A stretch of DNA of 64,000 nt from Theobroma cacao (Eukaryota; Streptophyta; Magnoliopsida; Malvales; Malvaceae), in contig NC_030856.1 in NCBI RefSeq assembly GCF_000208745.1, positions 2,091,659 through 2,155,658 of the forward strand, in the 5' to 3' direction. Below the pieces are notes generated by a model. It had not been told where the DNA came from and did no database searches. It saw nothing but the letters and a program-made list of their open reading frames with translations. Both the position numbers and the translations under genes were made by a program. This document shows, piece by piece, positions 21,750 to 34,444 of the stretch. Each line of letters opens with the position of its first letter. Positions within the stretch are counted from its first letter, which is position 1.

Positions 21750-22430
21750 TTTTTTTTTGCTATCATTTCTTGTCTTCTTTTTGCCTCAAATGTTTTTTTT
21801 TTAAGTTCTCATTAATTAAGAAGATACAGATTACTACTTCCAAAAAAAAAAAAGAAGATAAAGATTACAAATGGGACATAGACATCATTGCTATCAAAGC
21901 TTTTGAATGATTGATAAATGTCTTTTAGATTTTTGTCATTTTGCAATCATTTTTACCTTGGGATCCATTTATTTCTGACTTTCTTGCTTGGTAGGTTTAA
22001 TGGCTTTCATGGAAAAATACTTGCCCTATTTTTTTTTTTTTGGATTAAATTCTGTGTTTTAAGGGATTGAAGCTTTACACTTCGTTTAACACAAGGAAAA
22101 ATGGCGAAATACATCAAACGATTCATATAGTGCAAGGATCATGTTTTGCTTGAAGAGAAGTAGAAGGTCAAGGCACATCTCTACTTTTTGAGCTATCATT
22201 TACAGATCCTTAGGAACGTTTCCTCCATGGCTGGTGATCTAACACAAGAAAGAAGATCATCTAAGCCTAAATTGTTCTAATCAAAGCTATTTCGATTCAT
22301 TGATCCCTCGATTATTGTTCTTTATTTTTTTCATTTTTCAATCAATTTTATCTTGAGTTGATGGCTTCCAATTATGTTGCCCCTTTTCGTAATTTTCTGA
22401 ACTACTTTGTTGGTTTAATGGATTTCATGT
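21750..22430. repeat. Intergenic block shared with 59.76-60.31 kb and 56.8-57.2 kb
   Basis: The sequence TGGGACATAGACA.CATTGC, followed by TTTTTGTCATTTTGCAATC, TTTAATGGCTTTCATGG and CATATAGTGCAAGGATCA, is repeated in order at 59865-60300. A shorter piece is at 56815-56905, and another from the right part at 57085-57230. No coding potential was found. The left edge helps to place the right limit of the MULE insertion at about 21.6-21.75 kb. Confidence 0.7.
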
Positions 22431-23060
22431 AAAAACACTTGCACTATTTATTTCAATTTTGGGTTTAACTTTTGTGATCAAATTATGCCCCCAATGGATG
22501 TAAAATTTAATGAAAAAATAAATAAATAAGGTTCAAGATTCAATTTCATGTATTGAAAGAAGTACAAATAAAAATATATATATTGAAAGATGTAACTAAT
22601 TTAGATTATTTAAGGTGAATATTCTGGTTCGGCCAAAGAAAAAAAAGGCCTTATTCTGTAAATGTTTTATAGTAGTTGTCTCTAAATTTTCTATTGTTCT
22701 TTGTAAGGGACTACAATTATTTGATAGTTCTATGAATCTAGATTTGTCATATAAATTAAGGCAGAATTCCCCCTACCCCTTAAATTAAATCCCTCAGCCA
22801 AAAGAAAAAAAATCCAAAAGTTAAACTCTACAAAATCTATTTGTCATTGGAAAAAAAGGAAAGCCCAAGAAATGATTTCTTGGGCTGGAAATGGCTTTAT
22901 TTACGTGGATGAATAAAACACAACCCTTTCAACGTTCATATTCAAACGTTGTACAATTAATGGAATACGTATTTTGTTTAAATAAAAAAAAGAAGATTAA
23001 AAGAAAGGAAGGCAGATACACCAATTTGGATTTGAATGATTTATAATTATGATGATTTTC
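22431..23060. other. AT-rich intergenic DNA, no gene seen
   Basis: Includes a segment at 22870-23050 (GGGCTGGAAATGGCTTTATT) related to the tandem repeats at 10995 and 11695. No gene or element boundaries were recognised. Confidence 0.4.
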
Positions 23061-24233
23061 ATATTCATATTCACTTTTGTTAATAAAAAAGTTTTTGAAA
23101 AAGAATTTTTATAGACAGTTGAAATTTGGTGTTAATAAGCATAGGAAAAATAAAAAAAATAAGTAATTAAATAGACTTGATTTTTTATCATCTCGGTCCA
23201 TCTCATTATCTTTGTTCTTTATTGATTTTTTTATTAAATAAACTCGACTTTGATCATTATTTTTAATCACATCATAAAGTTATAAAATTTTTGAAAATAA
23301 GATTTGTAAATTTTGAATTTTAAACTTTCAAAATATATTTTTTGAATTTTGAATTATATATAATATTTTAAAAATAATGATAAAAATTGAGTTCATTAAT
23401 TTGACGAAAAAAATCAAACAGATATAAATAAAACGAGATGGGGATAGCATGTATTTGTAATAAAATTAGGCTCCCGTTGATGAGTACTTTTACTTCCTTT
23501 TCCTTTTTCTATTGCAAAAAATGAATAAAAAGGAAAAGGCAAAATAAATATATAAAAAAAGATAAAAGTATTAAACTGGCACGGAATCTAAGTGCATGTA
23601 GAAATAATCGAATCCCTTCTTATAATTCTTATTATAAGCATTACCTGGTAAAATTTTCTTCCATCAATGAGAAATTACTTCATTTTAAATGCTTTATGTG
23701 AACTTGCTGCCAAGCTATGCTACCATGGCCAGATCTTATAGGTTGAAGTAACAATCAAACTCTCAATATGTCAATAAATCACTTGGAACCTTCATAATAA
23801 AAGTGTACTTGGCTTGTATAGGAAAATTAAAGTTTTATTTCCCAGGTCTTGATTTAAAAATCAAAAATAAAAACAAGAAATAGAAGAATTTCAGGCTTGT
23901 TCTTTTACTTATTGTACATACAAACAGCAACATAACATTGATTGAGTAAATTATTGAAAGCAAGTGATCCCTTCCCTTGACAAGTCCATGAAGCCAACAT
24001 CTTGACCAACGATAAGCACAATAATTTCAACTACCCGTTTTTCTTTTTTTTTATATATATATATAAATAATAAAGGTTAGCACAAATGAACCACCAAAAC
24101 TTGATTAGGACTAGGCAAACAAGTGAAAGAAATGAAAATGGAAAGTAGCCTTTGTTTTACCTGTGTTTAGTTGACGGCCCCAAAATACTCCTTGATATTT
24201 AAACATGCCTTTGGAACTTCTCCTACAATCATC
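23061..24233 (-). repeat. CNL-B 3' flank (block B)
   Basis: Matches block C (45675-47371) downstream of CNL-D and block A at 13.0-14.25 kb, including TTTTTATAGACA.TTGAAATTTGG at 23095 and 45730, and GATAGCATGTATTTGTAATA at 23440 and 13120. It is the presumed 3' UTR and flank of CNL-B. A minus-strand AATAAA lies at about 23840. No other gene is seen. Confidence 0.55.
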
Positions 24234-27200
24234 TCATAGTTCTTCCTTGTAAGGTGGTAGATGATCACCCGGACGCTGCCGGCGCCAATCTATGGTCTTG
24301 GTGTGGACTACATTCTGATCAGTGACAGATTCTTCGGTGGTATCTTGCTCAACCAGTTGCGGTGTCTTTTTAATAATTGAAACAGTAAAATGTCAAACAA
24401 AAGTATTAATGTTACATGTTATAAGGGTAAAAGAAAAACTAGACATTATAATTTATAAGCATTTTAAGTCAAAAATTTATTAAAGGTGACGGAAAGTGAT
24501 ATTCTAGACCAACAATCATTTAAGTAATTTTTTTTAAAGTATTTTAAGTAATTTAAGTAAAGACTTTGAAGATTATGTCTTATAATATTATTAAAGACTT
24601 GAATTGCCTTTGCACACACCAAATAAAAGCTTCTATTTAATGCAGTAATCAATAGTAAAAGCTCTTAATCATCATTAACAATTATGTTGGGAGGATTTGG
24701 AGAATGAAGAAGGTATTTACAGTTTTTGTGAATAATATTCTTGCAAGAGTCCATTATTGAAGATGGCTTCAAAGGATTTCTTATCAATTTGGAAAGGTTG
24801 TCAATACATTTATAGGGAGAAATAAAAGCAAATATGGTAAGAGGCATCCATTTATCATATTTGGATCTTTTAATAAAGCTAGAAGAGCAGGCCAAAATTT
24901 AAATGGAGCCTGACTTCTTAACCAAAGGCTAGAGGAACCAAAAAGGAAGCTTCTTATGGACCTAGTACTAACGACAATGGGAAAGAAACCTGCAGTGGGA
25001 TTTTGAGACAAAACTCGACCTTATTCACTAAGCCATCTTATGCTCTGGTATTGAAGGGTGCTTTTGAAAGTGGTGGAGCTTCAAATGAAGAGAGAGGAGA
25101 TGATCTTCAATGTCCTAAAAAGCATGGAAAACATGCTTTGTTTGAAGAGAAGTGTTGTGGTAACAACATAATGTAATTCAGATTCAGCAAATTTAATGGC
25201 ATTATTTAAAATGCAAGGCATTTCAGGGCTGCTTGAGGAGTTTGTCTAACAAAGAATTTCTGCTAAACTTTAAGGATAAGGAGCTGTTTGAAGAGTTCAA
25301 AGATAAAGGTTGGGATTGGCTTAACAAATGGTTTACTAAGGTGGAAACATGGTTAGAGAATTTTTCATCAAAACTCCTTAGCAAGTGGTTTATTGTACAG
25401 GGCATCCTTTAGATGTGTGAAATAGGCATATTGTAATTTATAAGCATTTTAGGCCAAATTCATTAAAAGTGATATTCTAGACTAAGTTTTGGTTGTAGTG
25501 TCACACACAATCATTTAAGTAAGTTAAGTAAAGACTTTGAGGATTATGCCTTAAAATAAAAAAGATTAAAGTTTTTAGGGTGTATACCTCTATTTTGGCG
25601 TGCACATATTCCTCTGAATCTATGAAGAAGCCTGTAGTCATCTTGGGACATTCTCTTACTTTCAAAGAAATCAAAGCCGATAATACAAAGTGATATCCTC
25701 TCGGGCAGAAGTCAATGAGGCTTGGCAGTTCTTTAAGTGATAAATATTTTAATTGATCAAACTTTATTTCTTTTTCAGTTATCACTTCTACTTCATCTTC
25801 AAGTTCAAACAGTTGCTCCAATTTAGAGTTCCCTTTAACTGTTAACTTTTCAAGTTTTGGAAGACAACAAGCAGATCCAAGGGGAAAGAGACATCTTAGC
25901 CTCTTGCAATCAATCACCTTTAGAATTGTAAGGTTTTTGAGAGTAACAACTTGAGTGACATCCTTCCATATAATACACACTTCAGATAAATCCAACAGGT
26001 AGAGTTCCCTTATATGCCCATGAACATGGAATACCTCTTCATGACTCCCAACTGCTATGTAGTCTTGACTGCAATTGGCAGAAACACGCAATTGACAACT
26101 ATTTCCCAACTTAGACAGAAGTAATTCCTGCAAATATAGACACCACTAAATGTCACAAGTACATTCATTTTCTATTAGAATGGGAATAGTTGAGCAAATG
26201 CTACTAATAATTTTTCATAATTTTATATGCCACTTCACAAAAAATCCTTACAATTTTAACGGCAGCACATATATATGTTTCAAAATTTAAATCCAAAAGT
26301 TTCATGAAATTGTTTGAAAGTAGAATCCAAAGACACCTAACCCTTTCAAGTTTTTCTCTGTTAATTTTGAACTTAAAACCATTTATGGTTTTCCTTTTCG
26401 TTTGTATTTTTCTTTGTCATTTTGTCTTGAACAATGTTGATTTGAAAAGTAAACACAAAGTGATAAAGTGTCAATTTGTTTTTGTAATTTTCCTTAATTA
26501 TATATAACAACACAAAAGAAATCCACCCCCCCCGCCCCCCCAAACGGAAAGCCTAAATCTCTCAATCTCTTTCTCTTGTCTGAAACTTGAATTGAAGAAA
26601 GTAGAAACACCTTCAATAAAAAAAAAAGGAACTCATGGCCAAGAAGAAAAAGAAAACTTAAATTGCAGAAGAAAGAGAAAATGGAATCGAAGAAGGAAAA
26701 GGAAGCTCGAACAAGAAAAAAGGAATTGCTAGGATGTCATCGTGAAAAAAATATATGATGAATTTGAAGTCAGAAACAAGGACAAGGAAAACCCAAAGAT
26801 CCCCAGGTTACCCACAAATAATATTTATTTTTCAAAATAGATAGTATAAAATTTTTGAATTGTAACTTTAAAATGTAGTTGGATTAGTTTATGAGTGTTG
26901 AAAAGATTTGGTTCAAAGGTAAAATCTAAAACTATAATTGAAGGAAAAGTGTATAAAAGATACCTTTAGTAGAACCTGCTCGTTAACTTCTTTTTGAATT
27001 GTGAAATTTGTCAATTTAGGACAGTTCCAAACACCCAACTTCTCCAAGGATGGTGATGAGATGAGAAAGTTTTCCGAGCAAAAGCAACTCAAATTTATCA
27101 AGTTTACAAGTAGTAAATCTTGTAGGGAAGGGAGTGCAATGGCACAATCAACTCCATTCTTTTCTTTTGCCACATGGAAGACTTGTTGTAACTGAGGAGA

Positions 27201-30200
27201 ATTGCTTATCCAAAATGATTTCAATCGTGGAAGAACTTGAGCCAAAGGAATTTGAAAAATATTTTCCAATATTGGACAATGACTTATTCGTAGAGTTTCC
27301 AATTTTGGCAAAAACGACGAATGGAGATGGGTATTTGTTTCTATTTCATCATCACAGTCCAACTCGGTGATAATGTGTTGCAATCCATCACAATGATCTA
27401 TCTGGAGTTGTTCAAGGAGCACCAAGCTTTGAGCAAGGGATGGTGAAAAGAGATGTTTCAATCTATTGCAGTAACTAATTTCGACAAACTTCAAGCTTTG
27501 GAGGCTGACAAAACAGGTGGACCCTTTCCATATCCACTTCAATTCTGGTAATAATTTTAGCTCCATCAGTGTTAAATTTGACAACAGCGATCCTTGATTT
27601 TCTTTCGTATCATGAAGAAACTCATCTATTTGAAATACTTCTTGCAACTGGCCACAGTTAATAACTTTCACTTCCTCTAGATTTTGTAGCGCGGGAGATA
27701 AAAAAGCCATTTCCATGCAATTCCTTGCTTCCAACGTCTTTAGTTTTTGTAGAAACCCTTTTGGAAACCCACCGTTGCACAACATTTTCAAACCAGTCAT
27801 TTGTTCTATGAATAATTCCACCAAATTAGAGAAGGCATTGGATGAGACATGGCCTTGTGTTGTATCAATCAAGCATTCCAGCTCCTCACCATCTTTAAGT
27901 GTAAGAAAAGTTAATTCATTAAGCCCCTTTGGATCTACATTTGGAATAAGATTTTTCTGATTCTTGACTCCATCCAAGGTAAGATTTTTGACATTGTGTA
28001 ATAACTCCTTCAATGCATGCAATTGATCACTCTGATAAATTCACAACAAAATGAATATTAGACAAATAGAAAATAGCATAAAATTTAAAAATTGACACAA
28101 AAGAAAACTGTTTTATCTTTTCATTGAAAGCTCATTAAAGTTGAAAAACACACCAAAGCTTGGAGTATAAGTAATAGTGTACATGCTGAAATTTATTGGA
28201 TACATGGAAATATGATTTAGCAATAAAGTACACGTGGCGTGCATGCAAGGAAGGAAAAAAAATAAAAATTTTTATTGCCACATGCTTGTTTGCTTTTTGT
28301 TCATTAAATGCATTAAATTTTTTATTTTATCATGCCACGTATCTGCTATTGCCACGTCATAGTTTAACATGTCCTATAAATGCTAGCGTGGCTAGGAGTT
28401 AAAAATCCATGGATTCTATCCTAATAAGGATGCTTGGACAATGACAAAGAACACTTTAAGAGCTTAATGAGATGCAATTATATGCTAAATTATCATGCAG
28501 CACTCTCAATCTTATAATATGAATGAATTCTTTTTTTTTTTTAATGACAAGTACGCTAAGTAATTAATGAAGGAATTGGAGACAAAGTTGCTGATGATGA
28601 GAGTTTGAATTTTTCTAAGGATACAAGTGTGACTTATCCTAATTTTTATAAAATAATGCTTTGTAAAAACCTTTCTTGAATAAGAGTTTTCATCTTTTTC
28701 CTATTTTGTTATTCAAATCCTTTTCCCATTTCAAGAAAGATTCAGAATCAACTAGCTAATTATTGTACGAATGTGCTGTTCTTTCTTTTTAATTCATGAG
28801 TATTGACTTTTAATATCCGTCAAAATAAAGAGTATAATTTTTGAACAACAAGGAAAAGTGTATAAAAGAAATACCTCTACTTGAATTTTCTCGTTAACTT
28901 CTTTTTGAATGTTGAAATTTGCCAATTTAGGACAGTTCCAAACTTCCAACTTCTCCAAAGATGGTGATGAGATGAGAAAGTTTTCTGAGGAAAAGCAACT
29001 CAAATTTATCAAGTTTACAAGTAGTAAATCTTGTAGGCAAGGGAGTGCGATGGCACAATCAACTCCATTCTTTTCTTTTGCCCCATGGAAGACTTGTTGT
29101 AACTGAGGAGAATCGGTTATCCAAAATGATTTCAATCGCGGAAGAACTTGAGCCAAAGGAATTTGAAAAATATTTTCTAATATTGGACAATGACTTATTC
29201 TTAGAGTTTCCAATTTTGGCAAGAACGAAAAATGGAGATGGGCATTTGTTTCTATTCCATCATCATAGACCAACTCGGTGATAATGTGTTGCAGTCCATC
29301 ACAGTGATCTATCTTGAGTTGTTGTAGCAGTACCAAGCTTTGAGCAAGGGATGGTGAGAAGAGATGTTTCAATCTATTGCAGCAACTAATTTCTACAAAC
29401 TTCAAGCTTTGGAGGCTGACAAAACGGGTGGACCCTTTCCATACCCAATTCAATTCTGGTAATGAGTTTAGCTCCATAAGTGTTAAATTTGACAACAGCA
29501 GTCCTTGATTTTCTTTCGTATCATGAAGAAACTCATCTATTTGAAATACTTCTTGCAACTGGCTACAATTAATAACTTTCACTTCTTTTAGATTTTGCAG
29601 CGCAGGAGATAAAGAGACCATTTCCATGCAATTCCTTGTTGTCAACTTCTCTAGTTTTTGTAGAAAGCCCTTTGGAAACTGACCGTTGCACAACATTTTC
29701 AAACCATTCATTTCTTCTATTACTAATTCCACCAAATTGAAGAATGTATTGGTTGAGACATGGCCTTGTGTTGTATCAATCAAGCATTCGAGCTCCTCGC
29801 CACCTTTAAGTGCAAGAAAATTTAATTCATTAAGTCCCTTTTGATCTACATTTGGAACGAGATTTTTTTGATACATGACTCCATTCAAGGTAAGATATTT
29901 GACATTCTGTAATAACTCCTTCACTGCTTGCAATGGAACGTCCTGATAAATTCACAACAAAATGAAAGATATTAGAAAAATAGAAAGGTAGATAATACTC
30001 CTTAAATCAGAATTGATTTTTTTTTTCTATGCATAAAATTTAAAAATTGAGACAAAAGAAAACTGTTTTATCTTTTCATTTAAAGCTCATTAAAGTTGAA
30101 AAACATACCAAAGCTTGGAGTATAAATAGTGTATAGTATTCTTTTATGTACATATTAATGTACTAAAAGAAAGATGTTTTTCTATGATCAGATAAATAAT

Positions 30201-32104
30201 CAATTAATAATTATCAAAAGTAAAATTGAAACAAACGAAAATATAACAGAACTACCATCAATAGAGACCGCGACCAAAGTCCTTCGTGAATATGGAAACG
30301 AGTCATTGATCCGCGTGGGAGACCAATACTGCAAGCTTGGAATCCCTTCAAAGATGGCAACATGACAAAATAGTTTCTGGGACAAAAGTTCCTGAAGTTT
30401 AGTAAGTATTCAAGTCTTAAAGACTGTAAGCGAGGGAGCAGAATATCGTGCCCATACTCTTCTTTTGCCATGTTGAAGACATGCATTAGTTGAGGGCAAT
30501 CAATTATCTGAACTGATTCCAAGTGCGGAAGTCCTTGAGCCAAAGTGATGGGAAACACATATCTCAAGCTTTCGCAACTAGCTATCACAAGAGATTTTAA
30601 TTTTGGCCAGCACAGAAGAGAGCGATCCTTGTTTGAAATTATCTCATCACCATTTTCTGCTTCGGTGATTAAATGTTCCAAAGAGTTGCTTCCCTTTATC
30701 CAGAGTTCTTCCAGATGCACCAAAGTTTGAGCAAGTGTAGCTAAAAAGAGATACTCCAGTTTAGAACACGAGCAAATTCTCATAGTTTTAAGATTCTGGA
30801 GGTTAACAAGATGGGTGGGTTCTCTCCATATGCACCTCAATTCTGGTAAGGACTCCAGCTCCAAACAAATTAAATTTGAGAGTGGGGGTGCCTGATTTTC
30901 CTCACATAAAACATATATTATCAATAAATAATTATTTAAATATGAATTCGTTGTACTTGTTCAAAAAAGTACTTAAATATTAAAGGCATACATTTTAAAA
31001 AATTTTAAAACGAAGTGTAAAAAGCCACAATTTAGAAAGATTACAACTGATGTTTACTTATATATTTGGTAATTTAACATAAAAAAACACAATTAGATAA
31101 AGAACAAATAATAGAATTATTAAAGGAAAAATGGAGAGATGAGGGGTACCTCCAACTCAGCCATATCTTGGGCAAAAGCAAAGACTTGCTCTAATTTCTT
31201 GCATGCAGATATCTTGAGTTGTTCAAGATGCAACAAACTTTGAGCAAGGCAAGGTGAGAAGATTGATTTTAGTTTATCACAACCATCAACTTTTACATCC
31301 TTCAGATTTTGTAGGCTTACAAGATGAGTTGGCTCTTTCCATATACTCTCTAATGCTGGTAATGACTGCAGCTCCAAGCTTCTTAAATTTGAGATCGACC
31401 ACATACAACCATTCATTTGAAACACTGATTGCAACTGTCCACAATCGCAAATGATCAATGTTTCTAAGTGTTGTAAGAAGCTATTCGGTAATTGACCATG
31501 GCATAACTCTTTCAAAGAAGTCATTTTACCAATGTCTAAGTTCACCAAATTAGAGAATGCAGTGGCTGGACTCTGTTCTCGTGTTGTATCGATCAAGCAT
31601 TCCAAATCATCGCAAGATGTAAGCTGAAGAGAAGTTAATTCATTTAGTCCCCACTGATCTACATTTGGAACAACAGTTTTGTGTTCCATGATATTCTCCA
31701 GACTCAGCCTTTCCACATTGCGAAACAGCTCCTTAAATGCATTTAATGAGGAGGAATCTCTAATTCTCAATATTCTCGAGATAAGCTTTCTCGGAATTTC
31801 AATGTATCCATTTACACCTATATTGTAGCTTTGTAGTTTAGGAAACACAAAGTTTTCTTGAAAACATTGATCAGTAGAAACTGTCAATGTTAATGCAGTC
31901 AAACGAGACAACGAATTCAACTCCGATAAGTTGGCAATGGTAAAACTTAACATGTGTAGCTCTTGGAGTGACGTTAACCTGTTACACACAAATACACAAT
32001 ATTATTAACACAATAACAGCACTTTCAAGCAGACAATGAAATAGCTACTATTAAACTACAGCTTGCAATGTTTCATAATAATCGGAGTGACTAAAAGCTC
32101 ATGA

Positions 32105-32140
<36 letters not shown>

Positions 32141-34444
32141 GTAGTCAAATTGAAAACAACAAAAGGAAAAATAAAATAACATAAAATTAAATTTTTTTTT
32201 TACTCAGCCAAGAAAAAAAAGAGATTTATATATAGACAGCTTAAATGTACAAAATAAGAAGAAACAAGAACAACCGCTCAAAGCAAAAAACTTAAAAAGA
32301 AGCAACTTGATAGCTTGGCTGGAGGCAAAATCAACACTTCATATGAGATGACATGTTACGGGATTGGTGTCAGTACACAAGAGACCAACATATCAAACAG
32401 TCTCATAAAAATCGACCAAGGCAAAGATGAATATATTGGCACAATCAGATTGCCAGCGGGAAACAATAAAATTAAATACTTAAGTAAAAACAATTAGATA
32501 ATCAGTTTTAATGACATCTAAGTATTACCTTGATATCAAGTTAGGGGGGACATGTCTGTCTTCATCTCCAACCCAAAAAATATATAGTGACTTTAGTCTG
32601 CGCAACTCCACTAATTCTTCAGGTAATTCATCAATATAAGTTCTAATCAAAGACAAAGACTCAAGATTTTCTAGATTTCTCAACGATGAAATGTTCTCAA
32701 CGTCACACCTCATAATGCACAGAGTTCGCAGATTTGTTAGGAATTGAAGTGCTTCCATTGAGAATACAACACGTTGAAGAAATAAAACTCGGAGGGTTTT
32801 CATTCCTTCAAAAAATTTACTCGGAACTCTTAGGTAATCTTCTCCCGTTAAAAACAAAGTCTTGAGTTTTGAAAATTCTAATTTATCGGGAAAATTAACT
32901 ATCTTAATATTCCATAAGGAGATTGTTGTGTAACAACCAAAAATTTCACTCTTAGGCCATTCCGTCAGCTCATTTTTTACCATGAACATATTTTCCCCTC
33001 TTGATGTTATCCAATGAGCAAAATCACGAACCACATCATGCATTTTTACATAGAATTCATCGTCAGTTTCCAATAACAAACCAAACTTTTGGAGCTTTGA
33101 TAGTGCTAGATGAATTTCCCTCCTTATTTCTTCAATTAAGTTAATATGACAAAACAGTCCCTGACCAATTCCGAATTCAGTCAACAACTCAACATTAATA
33201 TCATAATCTTCTGGAAAAAGAGAACACAACAAGAAACATGACTGAATATTTTCTTCCTTCAAATAATCATAACTAAGCTTAAGGCAGCTATAGATACCTC
33301 CACAAACATCTTGATTATCCAAATGTCTTGACTCCTTAAGTCGTTGATTTGCTGCTATCCACCCATTTAGACTTTCACGTTTTAGAGCTTTCGCCATAGT
33401 TACAATTGCAAGAGGCAAACCCTTAGCTTCACGAGCAACCTCCTTGGCTACATCATTCAAGGTGGGAGAGGCATCTTTTAGACCAGCATTATCTTTGAAT
33501 AAAGCCCATGCCTCATCTTCAGACAGAATGTTCAGTTTAAATTCTTCTTGACAATTCATTTGACTACAGACTTGTCGAAGACGTGTAGTTAGAAGAATTT
33601 TGCAACCAGGGTGTTTGTCACCAGATGGAATTCCTATATTTCGCAATTCAAACTGTTCCCAAACATCATCGAGAATAATGAGAATCTTCTTCTCGCCTTT
33701 TAATCTCTTGAATAACTCTTCTGCTTTTCCTTCTTCTGTACTTGCATTAAATTTTAAACCCAAGATTTCAGAAATTCTATGTTGAATTTTGTTGATGTCT
33801 GGATTTTGAGACACCCCCCTAACAATCACAACTTTATCAAAGAGCTTTTCTTCCGTAGCTTGCTTCCCCACTACTTCCGCCAAAGTTGTTTTACCCACTC
33901 CTGGCATTCCGTGCAATCCAATCACGTTCACACCATCACCTTTTAAAGCCTTCATGATCCCATTGAAAGCTAACGTTGAAGATTCGGAACGCATGAAATC
34001 CTTGGGTAGTAGGAACTCTATTCCTTGAAGAGGAGGGCGCTGGCCGACTAGTGGAAAGTTACAGGTCTCTAAAAGTTTAGAGATACAAAGATTCTTCTTC
34101 GCGACTTTCTTACTTAAGCAATATCGCCAACCCCAACTAGGACACCAATTGAAACACTTGTTACGCTCTATTTCTTCTTCCAAACTCTGAGCTTCTCCCA
34201 ATTCTTTATCTGCCTTTGTTAGCCACTCCTCAACGCCCTTCTTAATTACCTCAGTTTGCCTTAAAGCCTCATCGACAGCATCTTTCAACTCATCTCTTTT
34301 TGATTCAAGTTCATTTCGCCGGTTCTTGAAATCTTCAACAATTTCGCCAAAACGGAAAAAGTAACGGAGATAAGGTGATGCGTATTCTGTTGCTAAGTTC
34401 CCCGCGGTACCGCTAATAGCAGCGCAAACACATTCAAGAAACAT
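24234..34444 (-). CDS. CNL-B: very long CC-NB-LRR disease-resistance protein
   Basis: Predicted intracellular immune receptor. Exons: 32529-34444, 31150-31978, 30256-30900, 28875-29942, 26964-28031, 25588-26127, 24234-24365; about 2065 aa. The ATG at 34444 follows a UTR acceptor at 34456. The first exon encodes a coiled coil with VEEWL 71-75 and CPSWGWRYCLSKKVAKK 101-117; P-loop GMPGVGKTT 179-187; LDDVW 258-262; CKILLTTR 281-288; a canonical GLPLA 342-346; CFLLCSLFPEDY 403-414; MHD 468-470. All remaining exons are LRRs. Exons 4 and 5 are each 1068 nt and are tandem duplicates, which is why the protein is longer than is usual for the family. Exon 6 lacks one LRR stretch of about 62 residues present in CNL-A and CNL-D. 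No frameshift or stop was found. The last exon is inferred from paralogue comparison and is the least certain. Cys5 and Cys7 could be lipidation sites, but this is speculative. Confidence 0.88.
24446..25560. repeat. Direct repeats flanking the RRM relic in the CNL-B last intron
   Basis: A run of about 130-145 bp beginning TAATTTATAAGCATTTTA, with GTGATATTCTAGAC, CAATCATTTAAGTAA and AAAGACTTTGA, occurs at about 24446-24590 and again at 25427-25560, bracketing the RRM relic. The right copy runs into the end of exon 6. CNL-D has the same arrangement (47545-47700 and 48577-48700), so the duplication predates the split of these genes. Confidence 0.6.
24683..25412 (+). pseudogene. RRM/DUF4283-like retroelement ORF1 relic, copy II
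   Basis: Antisense to CNL-B, inside its inferred last intron. Readable pieces are HPFIIFGSFNKARRAGQ near 24845-24900 and DKGWDWLNKWFTKVETW near 25305-25360; here the Trp codon that is a stop in copy I is intact. Multiple stops and shifts remain. It is collinear with copies I and III, so it was inherited with the CNL duplications and is not an independent insertion. Confidence 0.55.
26964..29942 (-). repeat. Tandem duplicated 1068-nt LRR exon in CNL-B
   Basis: Exons 28875-29942 and 26964-28031 are both 1068 nt (356 codons), in phase 0, and encode closely similar LRR blocks (for example PVLENIF-type and KENGVDCAIALP segments). They are offset by 1911 bp. The end of each block (FLISSPSLEKL..WNCPKL) matches the end of the 264-nt exon of CNL-A and CNL-D that precedes their 726-nt exon, so the long exon is a composite relative of the short cassettes. 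Confidence 0.85.
32193..32465 (-). mobile_element. LINE-type 3'-end fragment in CNL-B intron 1
   Basis: A 273-bp segment absent from intron 1 of CNL-A and CNL-D is flanked by a perfect 12-bp duplication ATAAAATTAAAT (32181-32192 and 32466-32477). On the minus strand it ends GGCTGAGTAAAAAAAAA, a poly(A)-like tail at the target site, preceded by TTTTGTACATTTAAGCTG. This is the signature of a 5'-truncated target-primed retroposition, probably a LINE or LINE-mobilised transcript. No coding part is retained. It lies in the sense orientation of the host intron. Confidence 0.7.

Noticed and set aside
24165..24310. Frame reading YHLTRKNYEMIVGEV in the block-B flank, with an intact relative in block C
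   Set aside because: It overlaps the last CNL exon in another frame; copy A does not keep it, whereas the LPPYKEEL frame is open in all three.
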